64,000 nucleotides of DNA from CADDYT01 sp035294125 (GTDB lineage: Bacteria > Chloroflexota > Ktedonobacteria > Ktedonobacterales > Ktedonobacteraceae). Location of the stretch: assembly GCA_035294125.1 (NCBI GenBank), contig DATGLM010000029.1, positions 62,001-126,000 on the forward strand. The letters are read 5' to 3'. Positions within the stretch are counted from its first letter, which is position 1, and every line of letters begins with the position of its first letter. The notes below the pieces were generated by a model. The model worked only from the letters and a program-made list of their open reading frames with translations, was not told the DNA's origin and did no database searches. Made by a program: the position numbers and the translations under genes. Shown in pieces: positions 33,273 through 41,493 of this stretch.

Positions 33273-34637
33273 TTGACCACTTCGGTAATCAATCGGAGGA
33301 GGACAGCGTTACAACGCCTCGCCTCCGGTTATGTATTTTTTTGCCTGCTGTTCCTATCGGCGGCCTGTAGTACCAGCAGCACACCAAACGTCCCGTTAGC
33401 AGTGACAAAGCGCAATCCCCAGGGGCAGATCAAGCATATCATTTTCTTTATCAAAGAGAACAGAACCTTTGACAACTATTTTGGCACCTATCCGGGAGCA
33501 AATGGTGCGACAACGGCGCTCGACTCGGCGGGGCAGATCGTACCGCTGCGGCATGAGGCCGACCAGATTCCCGATATCAACCACGCCTCTCAGTATGCCA
33601 GGGCGGCATACGATAACGGGAAAATGGATCGCTTCGACCAGACCCCCTCCTCGAAGCCGCTTAATGGGGCCAGCCCGGCCCCTGAGCCGTATACAAACAA
33701 TAGCCTCACGCAGTTGTACCAGTCTGATATTCCCGACTACTGGCAGTACGCGCAGAACTTTGTCCTGGGTGATAATATGTTCTCTTCCCTGATGGGGCCG
33801 AGTTTCCCCAATCACCTTTATACTATTGCCGCCCAATCCGGTGGCGTCATCAATAACCCGCTTACCGATAAAAATATTGGCACGCTGGGGAACGCGACCA
33901 AAGGGTGGGGATGTGATGTAGCCGGTCAGCAGGTGCAGGTGAAAGAGAGCGACAACGAAATTAAGGTTGTGGATGCCTGCTTTAACTTTCAGACGCTGGC
34001 CGACGAACTGGATGCGAAGGGCTATAGCTGGCGCTACTACGCGCCGCCAGCGGGCGAAAAAGGCTACATCTGGTCAACCTTCGATGCGATCAAACATATT
34101 CGCTACGGTCCTGACTGGCAAAACGTGGTGCCAACAGATCAGTTTCTTCAAGATGTCGCAGCCGGTCATCTGGCTACCGTTTCGTGGATTGTGAGTCCGG
34201 CAGAGTACAGCGAGCATGCTCCTGCCAGCGTCTGTGTGGGGGAAAACTGGACGGTGAAGATGCTCAATGCGTTGATGAAAAGCTCACTCTGGTCATCCAG
34301 CGCAGTGTTTCTGACCTGGGATGACTGGGGTGGCTTCTACGACCATGTGCCCCCGCAGCAAATCGATGGCTACGGCCTGGGCTTCCGCGTCCCGCTCATC
34401 GTGATCTCCCCTTACGCGAAAAAAGGGTATATTGATCACACGCAGTACGAGTTTTCGTCTATGCTGCGTTTCGCGGAGGACGAGCTGGGGCTGCCAACGC
34501 TGACCAATCGTGACAGGAGGGCAAATGATATGATGAATGCTTTCGACTTCAACCAGAGCCCGCGACCACCGCTTATCCTGAAACAGCGAACTTGTAAGAC
34601 CACATTTACATATACCAACCCTGACTACGACGATTAA
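33273..34637 (+). CDS. Phospholipase C / acid phosphatase family lipoprotein
   Basis: 454-residue phosphoesterase (PF04185 family). A signal peptide with lipobox LSAAC at about residues 27-31 predicts a lipid-anchored extracellular enzyme. Family motifs: HIIFFIKENRTFDNYFGTYP near the start of the domain, FPNHLYTIAA, TWDDWGGFYDHV and GFRVPLIVISPYAKKGYIDH. These metal-dependent enzymes remove phosphate from phospholipids or phosphomonoesters, so phosphate scavenging is likely. The start is TTG at 33273 with TAAGGAGAG upstream; no ATG precedes the signal peptide. Confidence 0.88.
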   Translation: MTTSVINRRRTALQRLASGYVFFCLLFLSAACSTSSTPNVPLAVTKRNPQGQIKHIIFFIKENRTFDNYFGTYPGANGATTALDSAGQIVPLRHEADQIPDINHASQYARAAYDNGKMDRFDQTPSSKPLNGASPAPEPYTNNSLTQLYQSDIPDYWQYAQNFVLGDNMFSSLMGPSFPNHLYTIAAQSGGVINNPLTDKNIGTLGNATKGWGCDVAGQQVQVKESDNEIKVVDACFNFQTLADELDAKGYSWRYYAPPAGEKGYIWSTFDAIKHIRYGPDWQNVVPTDQFLQDVAAGHLATVSWIVSPAEYSEHAPASVCVGENWTVKMLNALMKSSLWSSSAVFLTWDDWGGFYDHVPPQQIDGYGLGFRVPLIVISPYAKKGYIDHTQYEFSSMLRFAEDELGLPTLTNRDRRANDMMNAFDFNQSPRPPLILKQRTCKTTFTYTNPDYDD

Positions 34638-35035
34638 AAGAGGTTTTCACCGCAGGTTTCGGAGATGCCGATGCCAGAGTCTCGCACGCTCACCCGGCTA
34701 TTTCCTCCGCAGATTGCCATGCGCGCGATGACCTGCCCGGCATCTTGTGAGCACTTGATGGCGTTGGTCAGCATGTTGATGAGCACCTGGCCGATGCGGT
34801 CCCTATCGCCGTAGACCTGTGCCGGGAGGACTTTTTCCAGGACAATGTTGTGGGTCTGGGTCATTCCCTGCACATTTTCGATGATCTTCTGTGGTAGCGC
34901 GGCCAGATCAAACTGGTCCATGCGGTATTCGAGCTGGCCGTTCTGCAGCGCTCCAACCAGAGAGTCGCTCGGCTGCGGCATTCCAACTGGTGATGGTGCC
35001 ATCGAGTGTCTTGCTGACAATCGCAACAGCATGAG
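34634..35035 (-). pseudogene. Decayed PAS-histidine kinase
   Basis: Minus strand, two frames. The first reads AIVSKTLDGTITSWNAAAER then LSGWSA, an unmistakable PAS-domain opening. After about 75 bp the homology jumps to another frame, GQLEYRMDQFDLAALPQKII then DRIGQVLINMLTNAIK (N box) and RVSVRDSGIGIS (G1 box), and stops there. The rest of the PAS domain, the phospho-acceptor His region and the end of the ATPase domain are missing. Together this is an internally deleted and 3'-truncated sensor kinase. Its end touches the stop of the phosphoesterase gene. Confidence 0.8.
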
Positions 35036-35204
35036 AATATACTGAGAAAGGTTTGCTTGCGCCCATTTCCTGGCAATGTTACCAGTCTAACACTGCTACG
35101 TCGCTATAAATGGATGCATCTATAGTGAGAGAAGCACTTTTCCCTGGCGAGTTGGAGTGGTTCCTGTTTTGTACTCTGCTGTGCAGGAAGGAGGCCGTAT
35201 TGAC

Positions 35205-37082
35205 ATGTTGAACAATGTGCTGAAGAGATGGTTTCTCATTCTGCCACCCCTGCTCCTGTTCGTTGCGATGCCATTGTTGTTCCCAGGTTTTCATAATTCC
35301 GCCAGGGCCTCACAGAATATCGTTACGGGAAGCCATCACTACTTTTATGATTTTCCCAACGGCTCCATGAATGTCTATGACATGGACAATAACTTTGCCC
35401 TTGTGCAGCATGTTTCGATTCCCACTACCAATGTGCGCGGTGTGGTCTTCGACCCCCATAGCGGCATGCTCTATTTCAGCGATGGCGGCAACGGGGGCTC
35501 AAACGGTACAGGTGGCCTGATCAAATACAATTTGATTACGCAAAGCGTCGTCTACAGGCAGTCCTACAACTTTGGGGTGGACAGCATGGCGATCACCCCG
35601 GATGGCAAAACAATTTTCATGCCGGATGGATCAGCCGCTTATGATGGCACCTGGCACATTATCAATACCGCTACCGGGCAGGTAACAGGCACGATCTTTA
35701 CTGCCTCTGGCGTTGCGCCACATGATACCGATATGAGCGCCAGCGGCCAGTATGTCTATATGGAGGGCGTCGATAGCAATGTGCTGTGGGTGGCAAGTAC
35801 GGCTACCGGGCAGATCGTGCAGAAGGTTCAACCTTTTGCCCATGACATCCGTCCCTTTGTCGTCAATCAAAGTGGCACGCTGGCCTACGTTACCGAAAAC
35901 GGACTCATCGGCTTCGGCGTTGGCAATCTGCAAACGGGCCAGATGCTCTACACAGTCTCGGCCCCTGGCTTCAACCTGCCTCCCGGCTTCGACAGTCAGT
36001 ATGTGACTCCCAGCCACGGCATCTCTCTCTCCCCAGATGGCAAAACCGTCTATGTGATAGATATGCCCAACAGCTATGTCCATGTCTTCAACGTCAGTGG
36101 CGTACCCGGCAGTGCTCCAACCATGACGGCCAGCATCCCCATCTCTCCCATCAGCGGCACTGAGTCCCCTTGCACAATCGACTGTACAAAGGAGGGCTGG
36201 CTGGAGCAGAGTCTGGATGGTCGCTATCTGTTCGTCGGCAACTCCGGCTCCATCATCGACACCACCACCAATAAGGTGGTCACTTACCTGGCAACGCTAT
36301 CTGATACCAGAATGTTCCTTGAAATCGACTGGGTCAACGGCGTCCCCGTCAATAGTGAGGATCGCACCGACTTCTACTGGAATAGCGGCTCGATAGCGCC
36401 ACCAACAGCGACAGCAACGCCGACACCGGCGAAGACACCAACACCGGGCAAAACGCCAACGCCGACTCCGACGAAAAAAGGGATGCCAACACCAACGGCG
36501 ACAAGCAAAAGTCTCGGCACGGGGTCGCAGTCAGCGACGCCTGCGAGCAGTTCAACCTCCACTCAACAATCAGTGGCTCAAACAGCAGCCGGTACGCAGG
36601 GCATTGGCAAGCAGGCACCCGCCCTGATCGCAGGGGCGATCTTTATCTTGCTGGCGACTACCCTTGTCGTCTTCTTACGGCGACGCAAAGCTAGAAAAGG
36701 GTCAGCGCAACCGGCTGTTCCCCTCAATTCCGCGCCGCCGGAGGGCGTAGCACCACCTATACAGCTATCATCGAACTGGACGCAGCCTGCGAGCTACGGT
36801 AATGTGCTGGACCAGCCAACATCTCCCACTCTACCTGTCGTGAACGGTAGCGCCAACGGAAGCCCGAACATGGGTCTGTCATCTGTCGCTCCTCTATTCA
36901 GAACAGGCCAGATGCCGACAGCGCCATCGAGCGGCGGAGAGCTTGCGAATAGCCTGCCTCCCACTACCGCTCCGGCCCGGCACACGCTCCGCAGCTACGG
37001 CTACCTATCGCCCTCCGTACGCAAAGAGGCAACTGGCGGGTGGGATGAGAAGCTGAGCCAGGGCAGTGAAGAGGGAAAGTAG
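35205..37082 (+). CDS. Anchored extracellular beta-propeller protein
   Basis: 625 residues from ATG 35205 (AAGGAGG 10 bp upstream). Order: signal peptide (about 1-35), a YVTN/NHL-type beta-propeller of about 370 residues with repeated blade signatures such as SMAITPDGKTIFMPDG and GISLSPDGKTVYVIDMPN, a Thr-Pro-rich linker (TPTPAKTPTPGKTPTPTPTK), a Ser/Thr/Gln stretch, one membrane helix (ALIAGAIFILLATTLVVFL) followed by RRRK, and a cytoplasmic tail of about 110 residues rich in Pro/Ser. The layout is that of a cell-surface binding or sensing protein. No catalytic motif was seen. It is divergent from the decayed kinase. Confidence 0.8.
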   Translation: MLNNVLKRWFLILPPLLLFVAMPLLFPGFHNSARASQNIVTGSHHYFYDFPNGSMNVYDMDNNFALVQHVSIPTTNVRGVVFDPHSGMLYFSDGGNGGSNGTGGLIKYNLITQSVVYRQSYNFGVDSMAITPDGKTIFMPDGSAAYDGTWHIINTATGQVTGTIFTASGVAPHDTDMSASGQYVYMEGVDSNVLWVASTATGQIVQKVQPFAHDIRPFVVNQSGTLAYVTENGLIGFGVGNLQTGQMLYTVSAPGFNLPPGFDSQYVTPSHGISLSPDGKTVYVIDMPNSYVHVFNVSGVPGSAPTMTASIPISPISGTESPCTIDCTKEGWLEQSLDGRYLFVGNSGSIIDTTTNKVVTYLATLSDTRMFLEIDWVNGVPVNSEDRTDFYWNSGSIAPPTATATPTPAKTPTPGKTPTPTPTKKGMPTPTATSKSLGTGSQSATPASSSTSTQQSVAQTAAGTQGIGKQAPALIAGAIFILLATTLVVFLRRRKARKGSAQPAVPLNSAPPEGVAPPIQLSSNWTQPASYGNVLDQPTSPTLPVVNGSANGSPNMGLSSVAPLFRTGQMPTAPSSGGELANSLPPTTAPARHTLRSYGYLSPSVRKEATGGWDEKLSQGSEEGK

Positions 37083-37101
37083 CTATTTCACTGCCCTGGC
37101 T
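37056..37101 (+). terminator. Stem-loop over the end of the beta-propeller gene
   Basis: AGCCAGGGCAGTGAA (37056-37070) pairs perfectly with 37087-37101; the stop codon lies in the loop. A 15-bp stem at the very end of a gene is probably a transcription terminator, though the T-run after it is poor. Confidence 0.65.
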
Positions 37102-37471
37102 GCTTGCTCTGCCAGCACTCCACCCATACCTGCGGTCGCCAGTTGATCCTGAAGTCGCAGGCGAGTCATTTCTTCTGCATTAGAACGATCCTGCACCCAA
37201 TAGGTGCTGGGACGCTCTCGACGAGGCTCCCCGCCAGCCATGTATGTTTCGCTCCTTGCTTTTCTGCCTGATCGGGCAGCAGTTGGTAAACGATGGTTTA
37301 CACCGCTTCTGCCTGCTATTATACTCTTATACAGAACGTTTTGTCGAGGTTCCAGAGATTTTTGTCCGGGACGTGTGAATTTAGGTGGGACGGAAGTCTT
37401 GCCTTATAAGGCAGAGCTTGAGAGCAATATGGAGGTCAGGTCGCGGCAAGGCAAGTGCGAGCCAGAGCATA
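37102..37471. other. Intergenic region between convergent genes
   Basis: 370 bp between the beta-propeller stem-loop and the sensor kinase stop. One open frame (37204-37491, plus) has no good ribosome site or recognisable domain and runs into the kinase gene; I do not call it. Nothing else was recognised. Confidence 0.5.
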
Positions 37472-38620
37472 CTACAAGGAGGGAACTTTGAGAGGAAGCT
37501 GAACGAAAAAAGTAGTCCCTTTTTCTTGCGATGACTCGACCCAGATCTTGCCGTTGTGCCGCTCGACAATCTCTTTACTGATGGCCAGTCCCAGCCCGCT
37601 ACCCTCTTCTCGGGAAGCCTGAGCGGCGCTGGTGCGATAAAATGGCTCAAAAATGCGCTCCTGGTCCTGGCTGGCAATAGGATGGCCGTAGTTGTGGACC
37701 TGGATGCAGCACGTGGTTTCAGACTGACTGAGCCGTATCGTGATGGGGCGTGTGGGCGCTGAGTATTTGATGGCATTGGTGACCAGATTACCGATGACCT
37801 GCCCAACTCGTTCGCTGTCGGCATAAAGAATGATGGGAGTTGGAGGGGCCTGCAAGTCAATACTGCGACCGGAACTGGTGCGCTGCTCGTCGACGATCTT
37901 GCGACAGGTCGCGCTCACATCGCAGCGTCCCACCGCCAGCGGCATCGCCTTCGCCCCTAGCAGGCTCAGATCAAGGATATCTGCGATGAGCCTTTGCAGG
38001 TAGTGAATGTGCTGGTTCACCTTCTCCAGCACCTCTCTGAGGGCGACAATCTCGGGTGAGGGTTCCTTCTGTCTTGCTATTTTGCGCAGCGCGTACTGAA
38101 CCTCGGTCAGGATCAGGGTTACCGGTGTTTTGAGCTCGTGGGACGCCATCGAGAGGAAGCGCTGTTTGGCCCTGTTGGCTTCCTCAAGTTCTTCGGTCCG
38201 CTGCTGCAGTTCCTCCCGGGCGAGCAGAGCTTGCCGACGGGCCGACTCGAGAGCGATGGTGAGCCAGATGATCCCCAGTTGCAGGAGCAGGAAAAAGAGC
38301 AGGGGAAGCGCTTTCTGCAATCCCCAGGACAGGTTTTCGTATGGAGGGATAAAGAAGAAGTCGAGTTCCAGGATATCCAGGGCAATGGCAACGATAGCCG
38401 GGCCGATTCCCCACATCCAGACAATGAACGCAGTGGTGAGGAAGTCGGGGGCACATGCAAAAACTTCCCTCACTCTCATATATTCAAGAAGCATCGGTAC
38501 CGGCATGTCTAAGGCAACGAGAGGCAAAGCCAGAAGGTATCCCCAGAACGGCCTGCGCCACCAGAGAAGATGAGTGCCATTGCTTCCTCGTCGTCGCGGC
38601 TCTGGCTGTTGCGTGCGCAT
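37472..38620 (-). CDS. Membrane sensor histidine kinase
   Basis: 382 residues from the ATG at 38620, which has a strong GAGAGGAGGT ribosome site; the open frame to 38710 is not needed. Three to four membrane helices occupy residues about 20-130 (a DUF4118/KdpD-like block), then a coiled linker (ALLAREELQQRTEELEEANR), dimerisation/phospho-acceptor SMASHELKTPVTLI, N box GNLVTNAIKYS, F box IFEPFYR and G2 GSGLGLAISKEI. The G1 box reads VHNYGHPIASQD instead of the usual DxGxGI, so nucleotide binding may be altered. No response regulator gene is adjacent, so it is an orphan kinase. Confidence 0.88.
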   Translation of the reverse strand: MRTQQPEPRRRGSNGTHLLWWRRPFWGYLLALPLVALDMPVPMLLEYMRVREVFACAPDFLTTAFIVWMWGIGPAIVAIALDILELDFFFIPPYENLSWGLQKALPLLFFLLLQLGIIWLTIALESARRQALLAREELQQRTEELEEANRAKQRFLSMASHELKTPVTLILTEVQYALRKIARQKEPSPEIVALREVLEKVNQHIHYLQRLIADILDLSLLGAKAMPLAVGRCDVSATCRKIVDEQRTSSGRSIDLQAPPTPIILYADSERVGQVIGNLVTNAIKYSAPTRPITIRLSQSETTCCIQVHNYGHPIASQDQERIFEPFYRTSAAQASREEGSGLGLAISKEIVERHNGKIWVESSQEKGTTFFVQLPLKVPSL

Positions 38621-38871
38621 GTGAAGACCTCCTCTCAAGGTTTCCACCTTCCACCAATCTTCTCCCCGTGCGCGATAATGGCAGTCTCCCACACCTGCCT
38701 GTCTCTCCAACTTCCACCTGATGCTCTATGGGTTAACACGTATTGCACAGAGAAGTGTTTCATCGAAGGAAATACCCCGGAAGGAGGGGACAGAGAAGCG
38801 CTGCTTTTGTTCAATGCTTTTGAGGAGGGCCGAATGGTTTTGCTCTCAACGCGGCTCATCGTAGCAGGTAC

Positions 38872-38941
38872 AGCAAAACAAAACCGCCTGAGAGCTGGCC
38901 TCCCAGGCGGTTCTAGTGGTGGAGATGGGGGGGAGTTGAAC
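38872..38941. repeat. attL: left 70-bp direct repeat of the island
   Basis: Identical to 50183-50252. It contains the ssrA T-loop/acceptor end (TGGTGGAGATGGGGGGGAGT on this strand) and the ssrA terminator hairpin. The identity ends sharply on both sides (C versus G before it, T versus C after it). It is the displaced end of the attachment site, not a working tmRNA. Confidence 0.95.
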
Positions 38942-39057
38942 TCTGGAAAAGCTCTTTTCTTACTGCTTCCTTCTTTCCTCAAATGGCTTGCTATGGGGAA
39001 CAAGTCGCTATTTTTGTCTATGCTCATCTAAGGTTTCTTATCCGTGCTTGTCGGATA

Positions 39058-39077
39058 AACTGTCAATACAACTGTCA
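39058..39077 (+). repeat. Putative integrase arm site, left
   Basis: AACTGTCAATACAACTGTCA: two AACTGTCA units 12 bp apart. The same composite with one base changed occurs at 50140-50159 beside attR. The paired placement fits arm-type binding sites of the tyrosine integrase. Confidence 0.65.
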
Positions 39078-39119
39078 TTTCAATCCCAAACGGGATAGTA
39101 CAGCATTCGGGTATACCCT

Positions 39120-39149
39120 GTTGGGTAACGTGAACTTTTGTGGTATACT
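39120..39149 (+). promoter_or_regulatory. Putative promoter of the coiled-coil gene
   Basis: TTGGGT (39121-39126), 17-bp spacer, TATACT (39144-39149). The -35 box lies inside a GTTGGGTAAC motif (39120-39129) that recurs through the island. Confidence 0.5.
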
Positions 39150-39177
39150 GCCAGCACAAACGAGAAAGGAGAACGAG

Positions 39178-39543
39178 ATGGCGACTCAGGAAGAGAGACT
39201 TTCTGCTTTAGAGCGCAATGCAACTGTTTGGAGTGCGACAATTTCAGAGATCACCCACAACGAAACGATGCTGCTAGGCATGGCGGTCAAGCAAGAGGAA
39301 ATTATCCGAGAAGTCCATACCAGACTGGCGGATTTCAGCGATCGTTTAGCTGCTTTTGAGCAAGAGATGTATAGTAGTTTGAGGGTACAAGAGAAGAGGT
39401 TTGACACGCAAGAAAAAAGGTTGGATGAGCAGAGCGCGCTGCTTAACCAGCATACAGCCGTGCTTGACCAGCACACCGCGCTACTTAACCAGCACACCGC
39501 TTTACTCACTGAAATTCTCGCCCGTCTCCCTGAAAAATCCTGA
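39178..39543 (+). CDS. Small coiled-coil protein with heptad tandem repeats
   Basis: 121 residues, first gene inside attL. It is almost entirely predicted coiled coil. From about residue 74 it is built of seven-residue units: VQEKRFD TQEKRLD EQSALLN, then QHTAVLD, QHTALLN, QHTALLT. The last three units are also near-perfect 21-bp DNA tandem repeats (39439-39501). AAAGGAGAACGAG provides the ribosome site. No enzyme motif, signal peptide or membrane helix. It may be a structural or partner-binding protein; function unknown. Confidence 0.7.
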   Translation: MATQEERLSALERNATVWSATISEITHNETMLLGMAVKQEEIIREVHTRLADFSDRLAAFEQEMYSSLRVQEKRFDTQEKRLDEQSALLNQHTAVLDQHTALLNQHTALLTEILARLPEKS

Positions 39544-39557
39544 CAGCAAATGGGATG

Positions 39558-39608
39558 TATGAAAGGCCCCGCCTTACCATTGGGTAACATGAGCAGGGGC
39601 CTTTCATA
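39558..39608. terminator. Bidirectional terminator-like stem-loop
   Basis: TATGAAAGGCCCC (39558-39570) pairs perfectly with GGGGCCTTTCATA (39596-39608), loop 25 nt, between convergent genes. The loop contains ATTGGGTAAC, a near-copy of the recurrent island motif. Confidence 0.7.
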
Positions 39609-39632
39609 TACGTGGTTTGAAAAACTCGAACT

Positions 39633-40499
39633 TTATTTTGTTTTTGTCACGCTTTTGCTTGAGGAGCTTAATGGTTTTTGACCTGTGCCAATTTGTTTAC
39701 CGGTGCCTCTCATTGTTTTCGGCTTTGGAACTAGGGAGTCTTCTTCCTGCTCTAGTGTATCGATGAAAGTCCTGATGGACTTTTCTGCTTTTTTTAAGTC
39801 TGTCAGTACGTAAGCATCTCTTTTTCCTTCTATCTTCTCAAATCCCAGATGTTCGACTAACTTTTTCCCTTCGGGGGTTGCTGCTATGGCGTACCATTTT
39901 TTTATATCGTAGTGTTTATTCAGCGAAAAGGCCCATTTTATGGCATATCTGATGATATGATGTCCTCGCATTCTGTCTCTTTGTGCGTCTCCTGTATGGT
40001 GTACTGAGATACTTGGAATGTAAACTGTTAGATTTTTATCTGACCATTTTCTAATGGCCCACGGCTCGATGTCTCGCTCTCTGATCTTTTCATCGATGAG
40101 GGATTTAATCACATCTTCTGCAAGAGGCATAATGGTGACTCCTGCTATCCTCTTGCCGTTTTCCCTTGCTGACATAAAAATGTCTTCATTTGCTTCACGC
40201 CATTCTAGTAGCTTGTCGTATGGTACGATGTCTTCAGGTTCGTAGAGCTTAAAGTGGTTCTGGTAGCTTGCCCACAATTCGCTGTTTGTGGTAGGGCCGA
40301 AGGTGTATTTTGGTGTATTGTGATGCTTCAGGAGTTTTACATGAGCGTCTATTGCCTCTTTAGGGTATTTTCTCCCTCTTTTTCTTCCTTCCTCTAGCTC
40401 ACTTGGAATAATTCCCTCTTCCGCTCTTCTGTTTAGGGTGGCTTTGGATATACCTAATAGCCTCATAACTTCCTCTGGCTTGTAGTATCTTTCTTCCAT
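39633..40499 (-). CDS. HTH (MerR/excisionase-like) protein with GNAT-like C-terminal domain
   Basis: 288 residues and the only gene on the minus strand of the island. Residues 1-55 are a MerR-type helix-turn-helix: YYKPEEVMRLLGISKATLNR, then a basic wing (EGRKRGRKYPKEAIDAH). The region from about 95 to 250 resembles a GNAT fold, with GVTIMPLAEDVIK early and TPEGKKLVEHLGFEKIEGK in place of the usual C-terminal acetyltransferase pattern. The last 40 residues are polar and Lys/Ser-rich. The gene is markedly AT-richer than its neighbours, suggesting separate origin. Upstream GAGTCCT/GAGTCTTA repeats are likely its own operators (inference). It could regulate the element. Confidence 0.65.
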   Translation of the reverse strand: MEERYYKPEEVMRLLGISKATLNRRAEEGIIPSELEEGRKRGRKYPKEAIDAHVKLLKHHNTPKYTFGPTTNSELWASYQNHFKLYEPEDIVPYDKLLEWREANEDIFMSARENGKRIAGVTIMPLAEDVIKSLIDEKIRERDIEPWAIRKWSDKNLTVYIPSISVHHTGDAQRDRMRGHHIIRYAIKWAFSLNKHYDIKKWYAIAATPEGKKLVEHLGFEKIEGKRDAYVLTDLKKAEKSIRTFIDTLEQEEDSLVPKPKTMRGTGKQIGTGQKPLSSSSKSVTKTK

Positions 40500-40514
40500 C
40501 GTTTTTCCTCCCTT

Positions 40515-40638
40515 GAGTCCTAATACTTGATTAAAGAGTCCTGAATTCTTGATTCATTGCTATTATAAGACTTTTGGCTCATTTTGTCTAATGATAATTG
40601 AGTCTTAGTTGGTATATGAGTCTTATTGACAAAATGAG
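40515..40638. promoter_or_regulatory. Repeat-rich control region (candidate operators or iterons)
   Basis: GAGTCCT at 40515 and 40536 (21 bp apart), TAAGACT (inverted) at 40566, TGAGTCTTA at 40599 and 40617 (18 bp apart), and an inverted pair CTCATTTTGTC (40578-40588) / GACAAAATGAG (40628-40638). Strongly AT-rich. It sits just upstream of the HTH gene on the opposite side from its coding strand. Confidence 0.6.
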
Positions 40639-41042
40639 ATTTACAGGTCATAATTGATATGTGAGTTTTGATTTTTGAGCCAAGATATCAGGAGCATCGA
40701 GATTCATACAAACCAGTTTGGACTATACACGTACCTTAACAACTGCATAGGGTTTCAGTCCGTACCGAGCGAGAAGACGCGTTAGTCGCCCTTTTGTCAC
40801 TGCTGAACGGGAAAGGGGGTAGATGCATGAGGTTCATCAGGTTCTGGCATAAGTTCAGCGTACCGCTCTTCTGGCAAGGTTTTACGCAAGCAGCCTAAGT
40901 GTGGCGTACCGAGGACTTGCTTTTGCTTTTCAAGGTTGAGGTGTGCTCATGGCGTGTGCCTCATGCAGCAGGAGTACGCCTGAGCCTTGAGGGTCAAGGT
41001 TCAGTGTCTTATGTTGATTCCAGAAAGAAAGGAGTTGTGCCT
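40639..41042. other. Intergenic region, no gene recognised
   Basis: About 400 bp between the repeat-rich region and the next small gene. It grades from AT-rich to average composition. An open frame entering from 40899 lacks a ribosome site before 41043. No hairpin with T-run and no RNA gene were recognised. It presumably contains the promoter of the plus-strand gene block. Confidence 0.45.
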
Positions 41043-41327
41043 ATGGCAGAGCGACCCGACCGTGAAGCGATGCGACAGGCGGCGGCACTGGTGCGTGAGG
41101 AAGACCTGGAAGAGTTAGAACACCTCTCGCATGATCTTCAGCAGAGAGCTGATAAAGCCGCCGCAGATGGCCGCATCTACCTGTTCTCTCAGTACATCCG
41201 ACTGATCGCTCTTGTGAGTCCTGAAGTCATTCGCATTCGCAAGCGCTTTGAGCGGGAAAGCTTGGCGACCTTCCGCAAGGTTCACAAGCAACTGAAAAAG
41301 GACAGAAAAGAGCAGGAAAGCGTCTAG
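41043..41327 (+). CDS. Small basic/acidic helical protein, unknown
   Basis: 94 residues from ATG 41043 with AAAGGAG about 10 bp upstream. The sequence is strongly helical and charged (LVREEDLEELEHLSHDLQQR; C-terminus KVHKQLKKDRKEQESV), without Cys, signal or membrane helix. I do not recognise the family. It opens the plus-strand gene block and could be a DNA-associated or scaffold protein, but this is a guess. Confidence 0.6.
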   Translation: MAERPDREAMRQAAALVREEDLEELEHLSHDLQQRADKAAADGRIYLFSQYIRLIALVSPEVIRIRKRFERESLATFRKVHKQLKKDRKEQESV

Positions 41328-41339
41328 CACACCATCAGA

Positions 41340-41395
41340 ATGCGCCATTGTTGCGCCACAAAGTTCTGGCGCGTTTGCGCTAGAAAGTGGCGCAT
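41340..41395. repeat. Cluster of inverted TGGCGC repeats
   Basis: ATGCGCCA (41340-41347) and TGCGCCA (41352-41358) face TGGCGC at 41367 and TGGCGCAT (41388-41395), forming nested stems. A further TGGCG followed by TTTTTT lies at about 41410-41419. Could be a terminator complex or protein-binding array in the 166-bp gap before the membrane protein gene. Confidence 0.6.
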
Positions 41396-41493
41396 CTGTG
41401 GCACACCAGTGGCGTTTTTTCCTCAGTTCTTTCCTCTGGTTTTTCCCTTTTGCGACACGAGTTTTTTGACTTGAACGAAAGTGAGACGAATGC

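Noticed and set aside
37204..37491. 95-residue open frame between convergent genes
   Set aside because: No ribosome site, Arg/Pro-rich composition and overlap with the sensor kinase 3' end.
40500..40640. CRISPR-like array
   Set aside because: Repeats are only 7-9 bp with irregular spacing and partly inverted; no 24-40 bp direct repeats and no cas genes.
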